DNA of 64,000 nucleotides from Dillenia suffruticosa. Taxonomy: Eukaryota; Streptophyta; Magnoliopsida; Dilleniales; Dilleniaceae. Shown in pieces: positions 32,956 through 44,297 of the stretch (its first letter is position 1; each line of letters begins with the position of its first letter). Under the pieces are notes generated by a model. It did not search any database, was not told the origin of the DNA, and was given only the letters and a program-made list of their open reading frames with translations. Both the position numbers and the translations under genes were made by a program. The DNA is taken from assembly GCA_033439265.1 (NCBI GenBank), contig JAVTVX010000017.1:13292501-13356500 (forward strand). The letters run 5' to 3'.

Positions 32956-35252
32956 TGTGTGTCATCTAAGGCTAAATCCAAAAATGTTATCAAAGTAAAT
33001 CGGCTAATTATTAAGTAGTTAAATAGACTAACTCATTGAAATAAAATGAAATACCGGGTGTCCATTAAGACTTCTCATGCAACTAATGTCATGAACCGTG
33101 AACGCTCCTGCCAGAAAGATTACAACTGATAGACCTACTAAACCCCAGTAAAACGACTGAAAATCTAGACTAATAGCAAAATTGGCTAAAAACCAAGTGA
33201 AACGAATAATATAAAACGGATTGAGGATGCAGAAAAAGTTAGTTGGTACTGAAAAATAAAGACAGCTGTGCTAGACAATAAAGAGGAAATGGTTTTTTTT
33301 TAGGAAAAAAAAAAAGGCTATGACAATTACAGATCTAAGGTTGGAAACGCAAAATTGATAATCCAGTGTTGTTCGAGTGATTGCATGTCTTTTTTCGTTT
33401 TTTTTTTTTTTGGTTACTCTTGTGGACCTTAAATATCTGATACAACAGCTCCTCGATAGTTTCCCGCCACGATCAGTTGCCCCCCTAAAATTTTGGACCT
33501 TCCTCCTCAATCTCGGTAGAGTCCCTTGACTTTTGGGAATAAAAACAATTGGTGCTTCTCTTCGTGAGAAACCCTTCCTATCTGGACTCTACCTTGCCCC
33601 TACATTTTAGTGGTCACGTAGAGTCCTTTCGGCTTAGTCCTTTCAGTTGGTAAGAGTATAATTAGGATCGGACTTCTCCACTTTCCGAGCCCATGATCTT
33701 TTAGGACATTGCCCATGATATTTTCGGACATTTGATTCTTACTGACCGCTTGAAATTATTACGCTGGTTAATTGGAAAACCTTCTTTGGTTGATCCGCAA
33801 CCATCATCGGCTCAAGGATATATCAATAGGACCCTTAAAATTTTAGTGAGAACAAAAGCAAGTTGTTTTCTTTTCAGTACACGTTGTCAAAAGAAAGCCC
33901 AAACTGCCAAGAAACCAGTCTTCGACACCAGCAATGTATGCCAATTGTCTGATCATGTTTCTACCTTTTTTTTTTTCCATTTTTTTTCTCATTTTTTTTT
34001 TGACGTAGCCACACACTTTGATGTAATTAATTTTTTTTAATTGTTAAACTACTTGTTTTAGTCACAATAAAACCATTATTGTACTGTACCCTTTTTTCGA
34101 TACAGTACCACATTTATCAATACTGGTCGTGGTCAATACACCTTTTCGATACCATAACAATAATAGTAAAATCAATTTTTTTTTCAATAACAATAACCAT
34201 AATAAGTGTTTGGTGCGGTTAACTGCACCACTCTCTCTCCTAATAATTGAGGTGGATCTGGACATAAAAAGAACCGTGTTGGTTCAAGCACAAATAATTA
34301 TTAGCCTAACATTAGTAGATATCATGCCGGTTATAATTCTAAAATTGCGGAGAATCTATTATTAGCTTGTAGTGCTACGGATGATTGTCAAAAAGAAAAA
34401 AAAAAAAAAGGGCATTAGGTACTGGTGGTAGTAATCATGTGTTGTCAAAGAGGTTTATAGAGAGCAGTTACCTGAATTTTCATTCTGAGCCTTCCCTGGC
34501 TTCATTGCCATTGTCTGCAGTATCATCATTATCATCGTCATCTTCTTCTTCTTCTCTGGAAATTGATAATTTTTTTGATACTAAGTTTGGTAATAATACA
34601 AGAATTCCAGTTTCAGGTAATGATAATGACATGAATATGACTAGAGGTATGGGTTTCAATGAGAAACGCCTCTGAATACTATTGTTGCGATTTTGAATTC
34701 CGGAGAAGAGAATGATGTGCAACCAACTCAGAAAACAATCTCAAAAAGCAACGGTCTTTTGGAGCTCATCAACTCCACCAAATTAAGGCTATGCCATGCT
34801 TTTCATATTCAAGATTCATCAAATCGAACCTAAGAGGTCCAAAGTCCTAACAATTGGTGTGAGTTATTCTTTCTTGGTTGCTTTTAGTATTAATCACCGG
34901 CATAGTCAAAAAATGATTTTCTGACCCCCGTCTTATCACTGAAGCATTTCTTCATGCAAGTAGAGAGCAACTTGTGCAAAACCATGCGAGTTCAAAGTGA
35001 AACAATTAGCTCCAACAATCTCACGAGAGAATTCATATCATGTGACAATCTCATTAAGCAAAACCATTTGCTGTAATCACATATATCCATCACTATAATG
35101 ATGATACATGATCCAACAAGCCCATTACTATGGAACTTGGCAAACTCATGATCATCAGACCTGTAGAGTACCAAGCAAGCCCTCGATCAACCTCAACCAG
35201 GGCCTTCCTCTTGAATTAGGCCTTTTGGCAAGATCATTTCGCATAATTTGAC
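32956..35252. other. Unassigned region left of CACTA-3
   Basis: No gene recognised. The frames at 33732-34040 and 34385-34675 (Lys start, poly-Ser middle) have no family signature. T-runs lie near 33400 and 33970-34015. A minus-strand frame without an ATG (about 33265-33028) encodes a hydrophobic stretch. The last ~250 bases (from about 35000) could be the left part of the Tat LTR that CACTA-3 interrupted: the text GCATAATTTGACCAT continues naturally as TCATATGGGATG after the element. Confidence 0.4.
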
Positions 35253-35255
35253 CAT

Positions 35256-35760
35256 CACTACAAAAAAACACGGAATTTGCGACGGACGTTTGCGACAAAT
35301 TCGTTTTTGTTGCAATTTTGCGACGAATTTGACAACAAAAAAAAATTTCATTACCATTTTCCAACGATATTAGCAACGAAAAAAACTTCGTAGCTAACTT
35401 AGCGACGAAATCATTGCTCGTCGCTGAATTTGCGACGAAAACGAATTTCGTCGCTAACGTTGCGACGAAAACGAATTTCGTCGCTAACGTTGCGACGAAA
35501 ACGAATTTGTCGCAGATTTGAGCGACAAAAACTAAATTCGTTGTGCATTTCAGCGACGAACATCTAGGTCGTCGCAGATTTCAGCGACGAAAGATGAGTT
35601 CGTCGCTGAACCCAGCGACGAACGCGCAGTTCGTCGCTGCTCCCAGCGACGAACGCGATGTTCGTCGCTGATCCCGGTTCGTCGCTGATGCCAGCGACGA
35701 ACGCGCAGTTCGTCACTGATCCCAGCGACGAACGCTCAGTTCGTCGCTGAATTGGTTGCA
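35256..35760 (+). repeat. 5' subterminal repeats of CACTA-3
   Basis: Dense GCGACGAA/TTCGTCGC units in both orientations. A ~30-bp unit (GCGACGAAAACGAATTTCGTC) is directly repeated at about 35430, 35461 and 35491, and a palindromic CAGCGACGAACGC/GTTCGTCGCTG unit recurs from about 35610 to 35750. These are the likely binding sites of the TNPA-like protein. Confidence 0.85.
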
Positions 35761-35864
35761 AAATATTTTTAATACTTCTTTCCTCTACCTCTCTTCCCCC
35801 ACTTTCCTCTCCCTCTCTTCCTCCTCTCCCTCTCTTCCCCGCAGTGGTCTCCCTCCAACGAGGT

Positions 35865-35865
35865 A

Positions 35866-35932
<67 letters not shown>
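35865..35932 (+). repeat. (CT)n microsatellite in the CACTA-3 leader
   Basis: Almost pure CT run ending TAGTTCCGG. It continues a pyrimidine-rich stretch from about 35775. CACTA-1 has a shorter CT-rich run in the same place (about 4300-4390). Confidence 0.9.
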
Positions 35933-35939
35933 GTTCCGG

Positions 35940-36375
35940 CGGCAATGCCGCCGGATCGTGGCGGGGGAGGGGCTGCTTTCAACGGCGGGGGAGGCGCTGG
36001 CGCCTCCCCCGCTGAGATCCGGTCTGTGGGAGGTGCCGCAGCGCCTCCCCCCCGGAGATCCGGCCACAGAGGCCGGACCTCGGACGGGATGGCCCCGCCC
36101 GCATCTACGCGGGCGGGGCCGACCGGGGGAGGGGCAGCGCCCCTCCCCTGGGCTGCTTTCAACGGCGGGGGAGGCGCCGCAGCGCCTCCCCCGCTAAGAT
36201 CCGGCCACAGAGGCCGGATCTCGGACGGGATGGCCCCGCCCGCATGTTCGCGGGCGGGGCCGACCAGGGGAGGGGCAGCGCCCCTCCCCCGGGATGCTTT
36301 CAACGGCGGGGGAGGCGCCGCAGCGCCTCCCCCGCGGAGATCCGGCCACAGAGGCCGGATCTCATACTTTCCATG
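35940..36375 (+). promoter_or_regulatory. GC-rich leader of CACTA-3 made of tandem hairpin cassettes
   Basis: Two and a half units beginning near GGCTGCTTTCAACGGC or GATGCTTTCAACGGC at 35971, 36151 and about 36292. The middle unit holds four perfect inverted repeats in a row: 13-bp arms at 36165-36177/36182-36194, 9-bp arms at 36198-36206/36212-36220, 12-bp arms at 36232-36243/36250-36261, and 10-bp arms at 36267-36276/36280-36289. The first unit has comparable hairpins with partly different loops (ATCTAC instead of ATGTTC in the third). Its position matches the GC-rich untranslated first exon of Spm. Long open frames on both strands across it are compositional. Confidence 0.7.
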
Positions 36376-36669
36376 ATAATTTTTTTTTTAAATTAAAAAA
36401 AATTTATTTTAACCGTATTCCAAATTTTAACACATCTGCAATTATTAAAAAAAATTATTTTTTTTAATCAAAATTAAACGTTTTATAAGTAATGCTTTTA
36501 AATATTAATTTTTATATTTGGAAAATTTGTTTATAAACTATATTTAAATTACTTAATTTAATATAAATCTTGATTTTGATCTTAACGGTTGCTACTTTCT
36601 TCCTATATTTAGAAATGGTAATTTTGATTTTCTTTAACATTAAATAACATTAATGGTTTTGCATTGCAG
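36376..36669 (+). other. Putative intron 1 of CACTA-3
   Basis: AT-rich sequence between the GC-rich leader and an acceptor GCATTGCAG at 36669. No coding seen. Confidence 0.45.
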
Positions 36670-36737
36670 ATGTGTTTGCGTTGAACGGACGTGTTGTTCG
36701 ATTAGAGGGGAGAAATTCATGTCTTCAAGCGGTCGAG
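36670..36737 (+). other. Short leader exon of CACTA-3 with ATG
   Basis: Bounded by GCATTGCAG and a donor GAG|GTATAT. It holds ATGTCTTCAAGCGGTCGAG (36719-36737), which would start a protein MSSSGR. It could be the first coding exon of the TNPA-like product joined by alternative splicing, or plain leader. The frame to the next known exon (41074) does not join without another exon, so the connection is unresolved. Confidence 0.4.
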
Positions 36738-37033
36738 GTATATATTTTTTTTCGTATATTTTATTTTATTTTCTTTGTTTTATTCCCTTATTCCTAGTTT
36801 CAATGTATGTATGTTGTGAATTCGCGAAATGCAATAGTTATAAATTATTTTGTTCTTTTTCCGACTCAACGTTTTTATATTTGTTAAATTTTCTGAAAAT
36901 ATGTTAAATAATTTTAAAATGTTTTGTTATTAGATGTTCTTTATTTCTTATTATTGTTATTTTTTCAGTATAATATATAGTTTGTTAATATATTAATTTA
37001 TTAATATTTTATAATATTTATTTTTTTTAACAG

Positions 37034-40000
37034 CGACAATGCAAAACGAAAGAAATTGGATGTATAATAAGAATTTACCTGATCGTCGTGGTTTAACTGA
37101 TGAGTTTATTTGTGGGGTGGAACAATTCTTGAATTTTGCTACTAGTAAAGTTAAGTTTATGGATGGAAATAAGTTAAGGTGTCCGTGTAGAAAGTGTGGT
37201 AATGGCAAATTTCATGTATGTGATAAAGTTAGGGAACATCTTTGTAGATTTGGTTTTACTTTAAATTACTACAATTGGACTTGTCATGGTGAACCGTTTA
37301 TATCTGATGAAGAGTATGTGCGAAATTTGGATTATTCAAGTAGAGGGGATAACAATTCTTATGATCAGTTAAATCCATATCAGCAGATGGTTTTTGATGC
37401 AGCGGGTCATAATTTTTTTCCCCAAACAAACTATGCAAGTTCTAGTTCTGTACCAACAAATCAAGATGTACCTACAAGTTATGCATCACCATTGGAGGGG
37501 GTAGAAGCAACATGTGTCGATGAGAATGTGCAAGATGAGAATTATTTGTCTAACCAATTTCAAGAAATGTTGAGAGCTGCAGATGAACCGTTATGGGTTG
37601 GTTGTGACACCCACACTAAATTGTCATTAACGGCTAGAATGTTAAATGTTAAGGCAGAGCATAATATGTCTGAGAATTGCTTCAATGATATTGTTCAAGT
37701 AATGGGAGAAGTATTGCCTCGTGATCATATAATGCCGAATGACTTTTATAGTATGAAAAAGTTGGTGAATGACTTGGGCCTTCCGGTGGAAAGAATTGAT
37801 GTATGCATAAATGGTTGCATGTTGTTTTGGGGAGCTGATGAAAATGTACAATTTTGTAAATTCTGTAACCAAAGTAGGTACAAGATTACTAGGACAGCAG
37901 GTCGTACTGAGCGACGTAAACCATTGAAGCAAATGTTTTATTTGCCCTTGACTCCTAGATTGTAAAGACTTTATGCATCGAAAGCTACTGCTGAATATTG
38001 CAAATCATCAAACAGAGGAAGGGTTAATGTGTCATCCTTCGGATACAGAGGTGTGGAAAAATTTTGATATGACATATCTTGAATTTGCAAGAGAGACTCG
38101 AAACATTAGGTTAGGTCTTTGTGCTGATGGCTTTGCTCCATTTGGAAAATCGGGAAAAAGTTATTCATGTTGGCCAGTGATATTAACTCCTTATAATTTT
38201 CCTCCGGGTATGTGTATGAAAACACCATATATGTTTTTGACATTGGTTATACCGGGCCCGCAAAATCCGAAGAAGTTGATTGATGTTTATATGCAACCAT
38301 TGATTGCGGAGTTAAAACAGTTATGGGATAACGGTGTTCTTACGTATGATGTTAACACTGAGCAGATGTTTGTAATGAAAGCAATTCTTCTTTGGACGAT
38401 AAATGACTTCCCAGCTTATGGCATGCTATCGGGATGGAGTACTGCTGGGGTTTTAGGATGTCCAATATGTATGGAGAGATCTAAGTCATTCAGATTGAAA
38501 TATGGTAAGAAGGCGAGTTATTTTGATTGTCATAGACAATTTTTGCCACGAAATCATAAATATAGAAGAAATAAAGAAGAATTTACGAAAAATAAATTTG
38601 AAAAAACACCTCCTCCGTTGAGATTAACTGGTCAACAAATTTGGGAGCAAGTGTCTCAATTTCCATCTGCGATTGAAGACCCACATGGTACAACGTACGG
38701 ATATGGAAGTGTACATAAATAGACCAAACGGAGTATATTTTGGGATTTACCATATTGGAAGACCCATCTGATTCATCATAATCTCGTTTTGATGCATATC
38801 GAGAAAAATGTTTTCGATAATCTGATTAATATATTGATGGATGTCTCTGGAAAAACGAAAGATAACTTGAATGCGAGAAAAGATATGCGGCTTCTTTGTA
38901 ATCGGCCTACACTTGATGCGGATGGAAGTAGTAAGGGACCAAAACCAAAGGCAATTTATACAATAAATAAGGATCAGAGACGGAAAGTTTGTGAATGGTT
39001 GAAATCCCTTAGATTTCCTGATGGTTATGCCTCAAATCTTGGGAGATGTGTAGATATGAAAGAATGCAAGTTGATTGGTTTGAAAAGTCATGATTGTCAC
39101 ATATTTATGGAAAGATTGATTCCGATTGCTTTTAAGGAACTATTACCAGATTTTGTATGGGCCGTCATTACAGAGTGAAGTATTTTCCTGCATGATATTT
39201 GCTCGACAGTATTAAAGGAATCACATATGGCGAAATTGGAGAGAGATATCCCTATCATTTTATGTAATTTAGAAAGGATTTTTCCTCCTTCATTTTTTGA
39301 TTCCATGGAACACCTTTTGGTTCACTTGCCTTATGAGGCCAGAGTTGCAGGTCCCGTCCAATATCGATGGATGTATCCATTTGAAAGGTAACTTTTGCAC
39401 ATTCTCATCATTATAATATTTATAATGCATGTCAATGTACTCAATTTATTATATATCATTTTCTGATACTTTTTATTCCATATCAATTAGATTTTTATAT
39501 CATTTGAAGAGAAAAGTGAAAAATAAGGCACGGGTTGAAGCATCTATTGTTAATGCATACATTGCGGAGGAAGTGACAACTTTTGCTTCATATTATTTCG
39601 AGCCTCATGTCCAGTGTAAGAGACGGCGCGCCGGTAGAAATGATGAGGGTCCTGTTGATCCTAAATTAAAATCATTCTCTATTTTCAACTATCTCGGTCG
39701 ACCAAGTGGGTCATGTAAGGTTAGATATTTAACTGCGAAAGAATGGCGGGCAGCCCATACATATATTTTACTGAACTGTCCAGAAGTTACGCCATACTTC
39801 GAGTAAGTCCTTTTTTCTCAAATATTAAAAATTTGTTCTTTTTTTGACAAAATTGTTGACATAAATCGTTTTCTTTAATCATAGGATTTTTCAACATTCA
39901 CGGTCTGAACTATCGATGCATGAGTTCAATCGTGTGTGCGATGAAGATTTTGCAGCATGGTTCAAAACATATGTTAGTTTTACGAAATTTAAATTTTAAA

Positions 40001-40778
40001 TCTATTTGATTATTAAAAAAATAACACATTTATTTTACTTTAGGTTCAATGTAATCAAGATCAAGTTGAACAAGAATTGTTACTTAATCTGTCATGGGGT
40101 CCAAATTCGACGGTGCGAACTTGGCCATCGTATTTTATAAACGGGTATAATTTTCACACTCAAGAATATGGAACCGGAAAAGCTACTATGAATAGTGGTG
40201 TTTGTGTTCAGTCATCCAACGATGGAGCTGTAAAAGATGAGTTTTATGGTTTGTTGGATGAAATTATAGAGGTTGAGTACACTGGAGCAGAGTTGCGAGT
40301 CGTTTTATTTATGTGCCAATGGTTTGACCCCGTAAAAGGGATGAATGTGCATCCAAAGTTTAAATTGGTTAATATAAATCATAAAAAATTTTATAAAAGA
40401 TATGAACCATTCGTATTGGCACAACAAGCAATTCAAGTGTATTATGCTTCATATCCTAGTTTGAAACGTGACAAAATTGATTGGTGGGCTGTTTGTAAAA
40501 CGAAAGCACGAAAGAAAATTGAGGAACGTTGGGAAGACATGGCATATCAACAAATGGAAGTTGCCAATACGTTTCAGACTGAGGAATATATTATTCCAAC
40601 TTTACGAGATCCACAAGGAGTAATGATAGATGTGGATCAAAATGAAATTCATGAGTCTGGCGATGAAGAACCTGATTTCGAGACAGATGATGAAGATGAG
40701 GATGAAGATGAGGAAGAATTTGGTGTTGAAGACTCTGATAATGAGGATGATGATGACAATAATGACTTTGATTTTTGA
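37034..40778 (+). pseudogene. TNP2 (Transposase_21) transposase gene of CACTA-3, four exons, few lesions
   Basis: Exon 1 starts after TTTAACAG with ATG at 37039 and runs to 39387; then 39491-39802, 39885-39972 and 40044-40778. All introns are GT-AG and the frame joins across each. Exon 1 carries the Transpos_assoc zinc-binding region (CPCRKCGNGKFH) and the Transposase_21 core (LCADGFAPFG, with the first catalytic-type Asp; SGWSTAGVLGCPIC; MHIEKNVFDN). Exon 2 is DUF4218-like (ARVEASIVNAYIAEE, YYFEPHV). Exon 4 is DUF4216-like (YFINGYNFHT, CQWFDP) with an Asp/Glu-rich tail. Lesions: TAA at 37963, a small deletion near 38000 that shifts frame and removes the HMTWH part present in CACTA-1, TAG at 38720 in place of a conserved Trp, TGA at 39176, and HNLVLMH where the family has HNLDVMH. 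The intact protein would be about 1160 residues and act as the transposase. Confidence 0.93.
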
Positions 40779-41073
40779 TCGTCGGTAAGTATTGTTTTTT
40801 TAAGATTTATTAAAATTGTCTAACATCATATGAAATTTTATTTGACTGTTTTCATGTGAAAATACATTTAGATTTGTATTTTAAAATTCTCAATTTGTAT
40901 GTTATATTTAGTGCCTCATGTTTCAATTTCGAAATATTATTTGCTAATATATTTTCTTTTTTATAGATCATTTCTGACGACAATTTAAATATGGTATGTT
41001 TCTTCATATACTCTATTATATTTTTTATAATCATGCAATATTCATTGCTTGCGAGAAAAAACTCTTGTTACAG

Positions 41074-43223
41074 TTTCAACGTGGAGGACATAGACGATCT
41101 TCTAATGCAAGAGCAAACTCTTCGGCGTCACCGTCCGTTTCAGCTGCACCTTCCCATGCCCCTTCGCCTTGTACTGATATACCTTCACCGATTCCATCCG
41201 TTGCACCTTCAATTGTACCTTCAATGCAAGATTCATACGTTGAAGGGGAAGATACGCGAGAGGTGATATCCCCTTGCGGAGATTCGTAAGTATTACATTT
41301 TGAAATATTATCACAATTTATTAGTTTATTTAAAAAATTTTTTTACTAACCATTTTTTTTATTTCTAATTTTATGATAGATTCACAAATTCTGTGTATGT
41401 TATTCATGAGTTGAATAGAATCATTAACAACCATTGGGGAGGAGCATCGATGTCATACACAAGTACTCCAGATGATATCAAAGAGCTATGGTGGAGAGAA
41501 TTCAAGGTAAATGAGGTCTCTAAGTTTAAATATACAATTCAGTGTATAAATTAAATATAACAACTTGTTTTTTTTTTAGCGAAAGTTCAATTGGGATGAG
41601 ACCGAGGAGCTTGAAATAAGAAGAATATTTAAGAAAAAATGCAGTCATCACATCCGAGGTGTACTGAATCATGCCAAAAAGAGCCGAAAGAAGCCACACT
41701 GCATCACCGAAGAAAATTGACTCAACATTTTAAATTTCTGGGATTCCGATGAGAGCCAACGGAGGAGTGAGCAAAATAAAATAAATCGAGCTTATAATTC
41801 TGGGGAATCATCTGCTACTTATGCGGGAGGCTCAATCAATATTGATGAGCATAGAATTAGAATGGTAATTTGGTTCAATTACCATTCTTTTGTATTTAAT
41901 TCATTTATTTTTTCATTAATTCATCTAACGGTGTTTTGTTTTTAGACCAAGGAAATGGGATCACCGCCATCATTTAGAGAGACTTTCGCACGGACTTTTC
42001 AGAAAAAAGACAAGACCTGGAGTGGGGAGAGAGCTAGAACGGTTATGGTATGTAATTTCAAAATTTTAAATTGTTTTATAAAAACTTTTATTTGAACATA
42101 TTATGCTCAATTTATCATCACAACATTATAATAAGAATTTAATAGATTTGTCTATTCCAATAATTTCTCAAATACTTAAATTGAACTTTTCATTTCAAAT
42201 TCATATATATATATATATATATTTTTTTTTTCATTATAAAATATAGTTTGAAATTAGATAATATCAAATTTGTTACGTCCATTCGAAATTGTTGGTTCAT
42301 TATATCACGTATAGTATAATTTTTTCCTTTATTTGATATGTTATAGTTTCAAACTCGTAATAGTAATCGAATTTTAATTTCAATTACAACACTCCTCATT
42401 ATCTAAATATCATTTTAATGGATTAAGCAACAAAATATATAATTATAAGTATGTGTAATTTTATTTCCATAAGTGTATTAAATTTATAATATTTGATTGA
42501 CAAAGATAATTTTTGTGTCTTATTGCTTACTGTCAATCGCTTAATGAGAAATACAATTTTGTATTCTTACTTTATTTGTTAGCTTTTTTAGAAAATTGTT
42601 CAACTGTTAATTGACACTTCTCAATTTCGTTGGATATTTTAGTATATTGTTATTTTATTTTTCTTCTAATTTCTTATACAATAATGCAGGAGAAATATGA
42701 CCAGCTTGTACTTAGAAATTCCAGTGGTAGTGATGATGCTGCAACGTCTGAGCCATCTGTTAATGATATGGCTTTATGGCTCGAGGCAACTGGTGGAGCA
42801 AAGAAGGGAAGAGTACTTGGGATGGGCTCGTTGAGCAGAACTTGCAGACTCAGTGGTCTAAGTTCTTCCGGCCAGACACCAGTAAGAGCAGAATTAATGC
42901 AAATGAACCAAGAGCTGAGCCACATGAAGGAGCTGTTAGCACAAAAAGACAATGAACTTCAAGTCATGCGCGTAGAACAGTAGCGAAGAGACAATGAAAT
43001 TCAAGCCATGCGGGTTGAACAGCTGCGAAGAGACAATGAATTTGAAGAGTTTCGCGCACAACAGAGGCTTATAATGCAGCATCTTCAGTTAGTCTCCGCT
43101 TCAAGTTCGATTCCCCCTTCTCTATCTCCTCCAAATGATGGTGATGATGATTTTGACATATTTGGTGATGGTGATGGTGGCGGTGACGGTAATGGTGATG
43201 ATGATGGTGATAATGTTTCTTGA
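41074..43223 (+). pseudogene. TNPA-like (Transposase_24) gene of CACTA-3
   Basis: Exons inferred from clean borders and homologues in CACTA-1 and CACTA-2: 41074-41285 (Ser/Pro-rich), 41380-41506 (VIHELNRIINNHWGG, IKELWWREFK), 41580-41864 (KFNWDETEELEIRRIFKKK, HHIRGVLNHAKKSRKKPH, GGSINIDEHRIRM), 41946-42047 (SPPSFRETFARTFQKKDKTW) and 42690-43223 (MALWLEATGGAKKGRVLGMG, then a Glu/Arg-rich coiled coil and an Asp/Gly-rich tail). This is the plant Transposase_24 layout. Stops interrupt it at 41718 (TGA for the Trp kept in CACTA-1) and 42981 (TAG inside the coiled coil, where a 16-codon VEQLRRDNE unit is duplicated). Known relatives bind subterminal repeats and regulate the element promoter. A further small exon may exist near 40967-40995 (after TTTTTATAG). 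Confidence 0.85.
42048..42689 (+). other. Last intron of the CACTA-3 TNPA-like gene
   Basis: AT-rich, starts GTATGT and ends ATAATGCAG, with an (AT)n microsatellite near 42204-42222. It corresponds to the intron that in CACTA-1 is duplicated and split by the nested element. Confidence 0.8.
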
Positions 43224-44294
43224 AACAATTTTTATTTCACGTTTATATTTAATTAGACTTCTCATTAGAATTTCATTTATACTTCTACAAATTCGATATT
43301 CTATAACTTATTTAGTACTGTTTAATATTATTTCATGACGATGGTAATGTTTTTTTAATTATTATTTCATTCATACTATTATATGGTCAGTTATTTGAAT
43401 TAGTAGATACTGCATAAATTTCGTATTCATGACTGTTCGATGGTACCCTGGATGATTTGTTGATGATGATGTTGGTGGTTTAGCTCATAAACTGGTTGGT
43501 TGAAACTATCAGGGAGGAATATGATATATATGGAAATTTGGTGCAAATATTAAACAAATTAAATTTTTTTGTCGCAAATTTTCTATATTCGTCGCTAAAT
43601 TCGTCGCTGATTTTGACATTCGTTGTAAAATTTGTTGCTGAATTTTTAAGATTTCGTTGCAAAATTCGTCGCAAAAACCGAAGCTGATTTTGTCGCAGAA
43701 TTGCGACAAATTATCTCACAAAAAAATTTTGTCGCAAATTGCGACGAAAATAAATTCGTCGCAGATTTTGTTGCAAATTTTAGCAACAAAAAACTATTCC
43801 AAGAAATTTGCAACGACAAAATTTGTCGCTAATTTGTGACAAAAAATATTCGTCGTTGTGTTGGTCGCTAAATTGCAACAAAAAATTTGTTGATGCTAAT
43901 TTATCCGACGAATTTTCCGATTGAGAAATTTGAAACATACTATTTCGTCGCAAAATTGGTCGGAAAATTGCAACAAAAAATAATTGGTTGCTAATTTGTG
44001 CAACAATTTTTGCAACAAATATTTTATTGTTGGAAATTTTTCCGACAAAATGTATCGTCGCAAATTTTGTCGGAAAATTGCAACTAAAAAGTTTTGGTTG
44101 CTAATGTTTGCGACGAACTATAATCGGTCGCTAATTGGCAACAAATCTCATAATTTTTGTCGGAAAATTTTGCGACGAGTTATTAGCGACAAATTCTGTT
44201 TTGTCGAAAAAATGGTTGCTAAATAATTTAGCGACGAATATTTCTTAACTTTTCGTCGCAAAATTTATGGCTAAATACAAGTTTTTTTGTAGTG
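43224..44294 (+). repeat. 3' untranslated and subterminal repeats of CACTA-3
   Basis: About 300 bases of AT-rich untranslated sequence, then from about 43565 dense TTTGCGACGAA/TTCGTCGCAAA and CCGACAAA/TTTGTCGG motifs in both orientations up to the terminus. The CCGAC variant is specific to this end. Confidence 0.8.
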
Positions 44295-44297
44295 CAT

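Larger units (their letters stand above)
35256..44294 (+). mobile_element. CACTA-3: near-complete CACTA element with two genes
   Basis: Termini are CACTACAAAAAAACACGG at 35256 and GTTTTTTTGTAGTG ending at 44294. The flanks are CAT (35253-35255) and CAT (44295-44297), an exact 3-bp target duplication. Length is 9039 bp. Order: 5' subterminal repeats, CT tract, GC-rich hairpin leader, short leader exon, TNP2 gene (four exons), TNPA-like gene (at least five exons), 3' subterminal repeats. Introns keep clean GT-AG borders and subterminal repeats keep CpG, so the copy is young. Four stops and one frameshift, plus loss of a conserved Asp in TNP2, make it non-autonomous. Confidence 0.95.

Noticed and set aside
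34385..34675. 96-codon frame starting MSKRKKKK with a poly-Ser stretch
   Set aside because: Low-complexity, no neighbours, no splice or promoter support, no recognised family.
35756..36376. 206-codon plus-strand and 172-codon minus-strand frames
   Set aside because: They run through a CT microsatellite and hairpin minisatellite; the residues are (SL)n and Gly/Ala/Pro repeats. Better explained as an untranslated leader.
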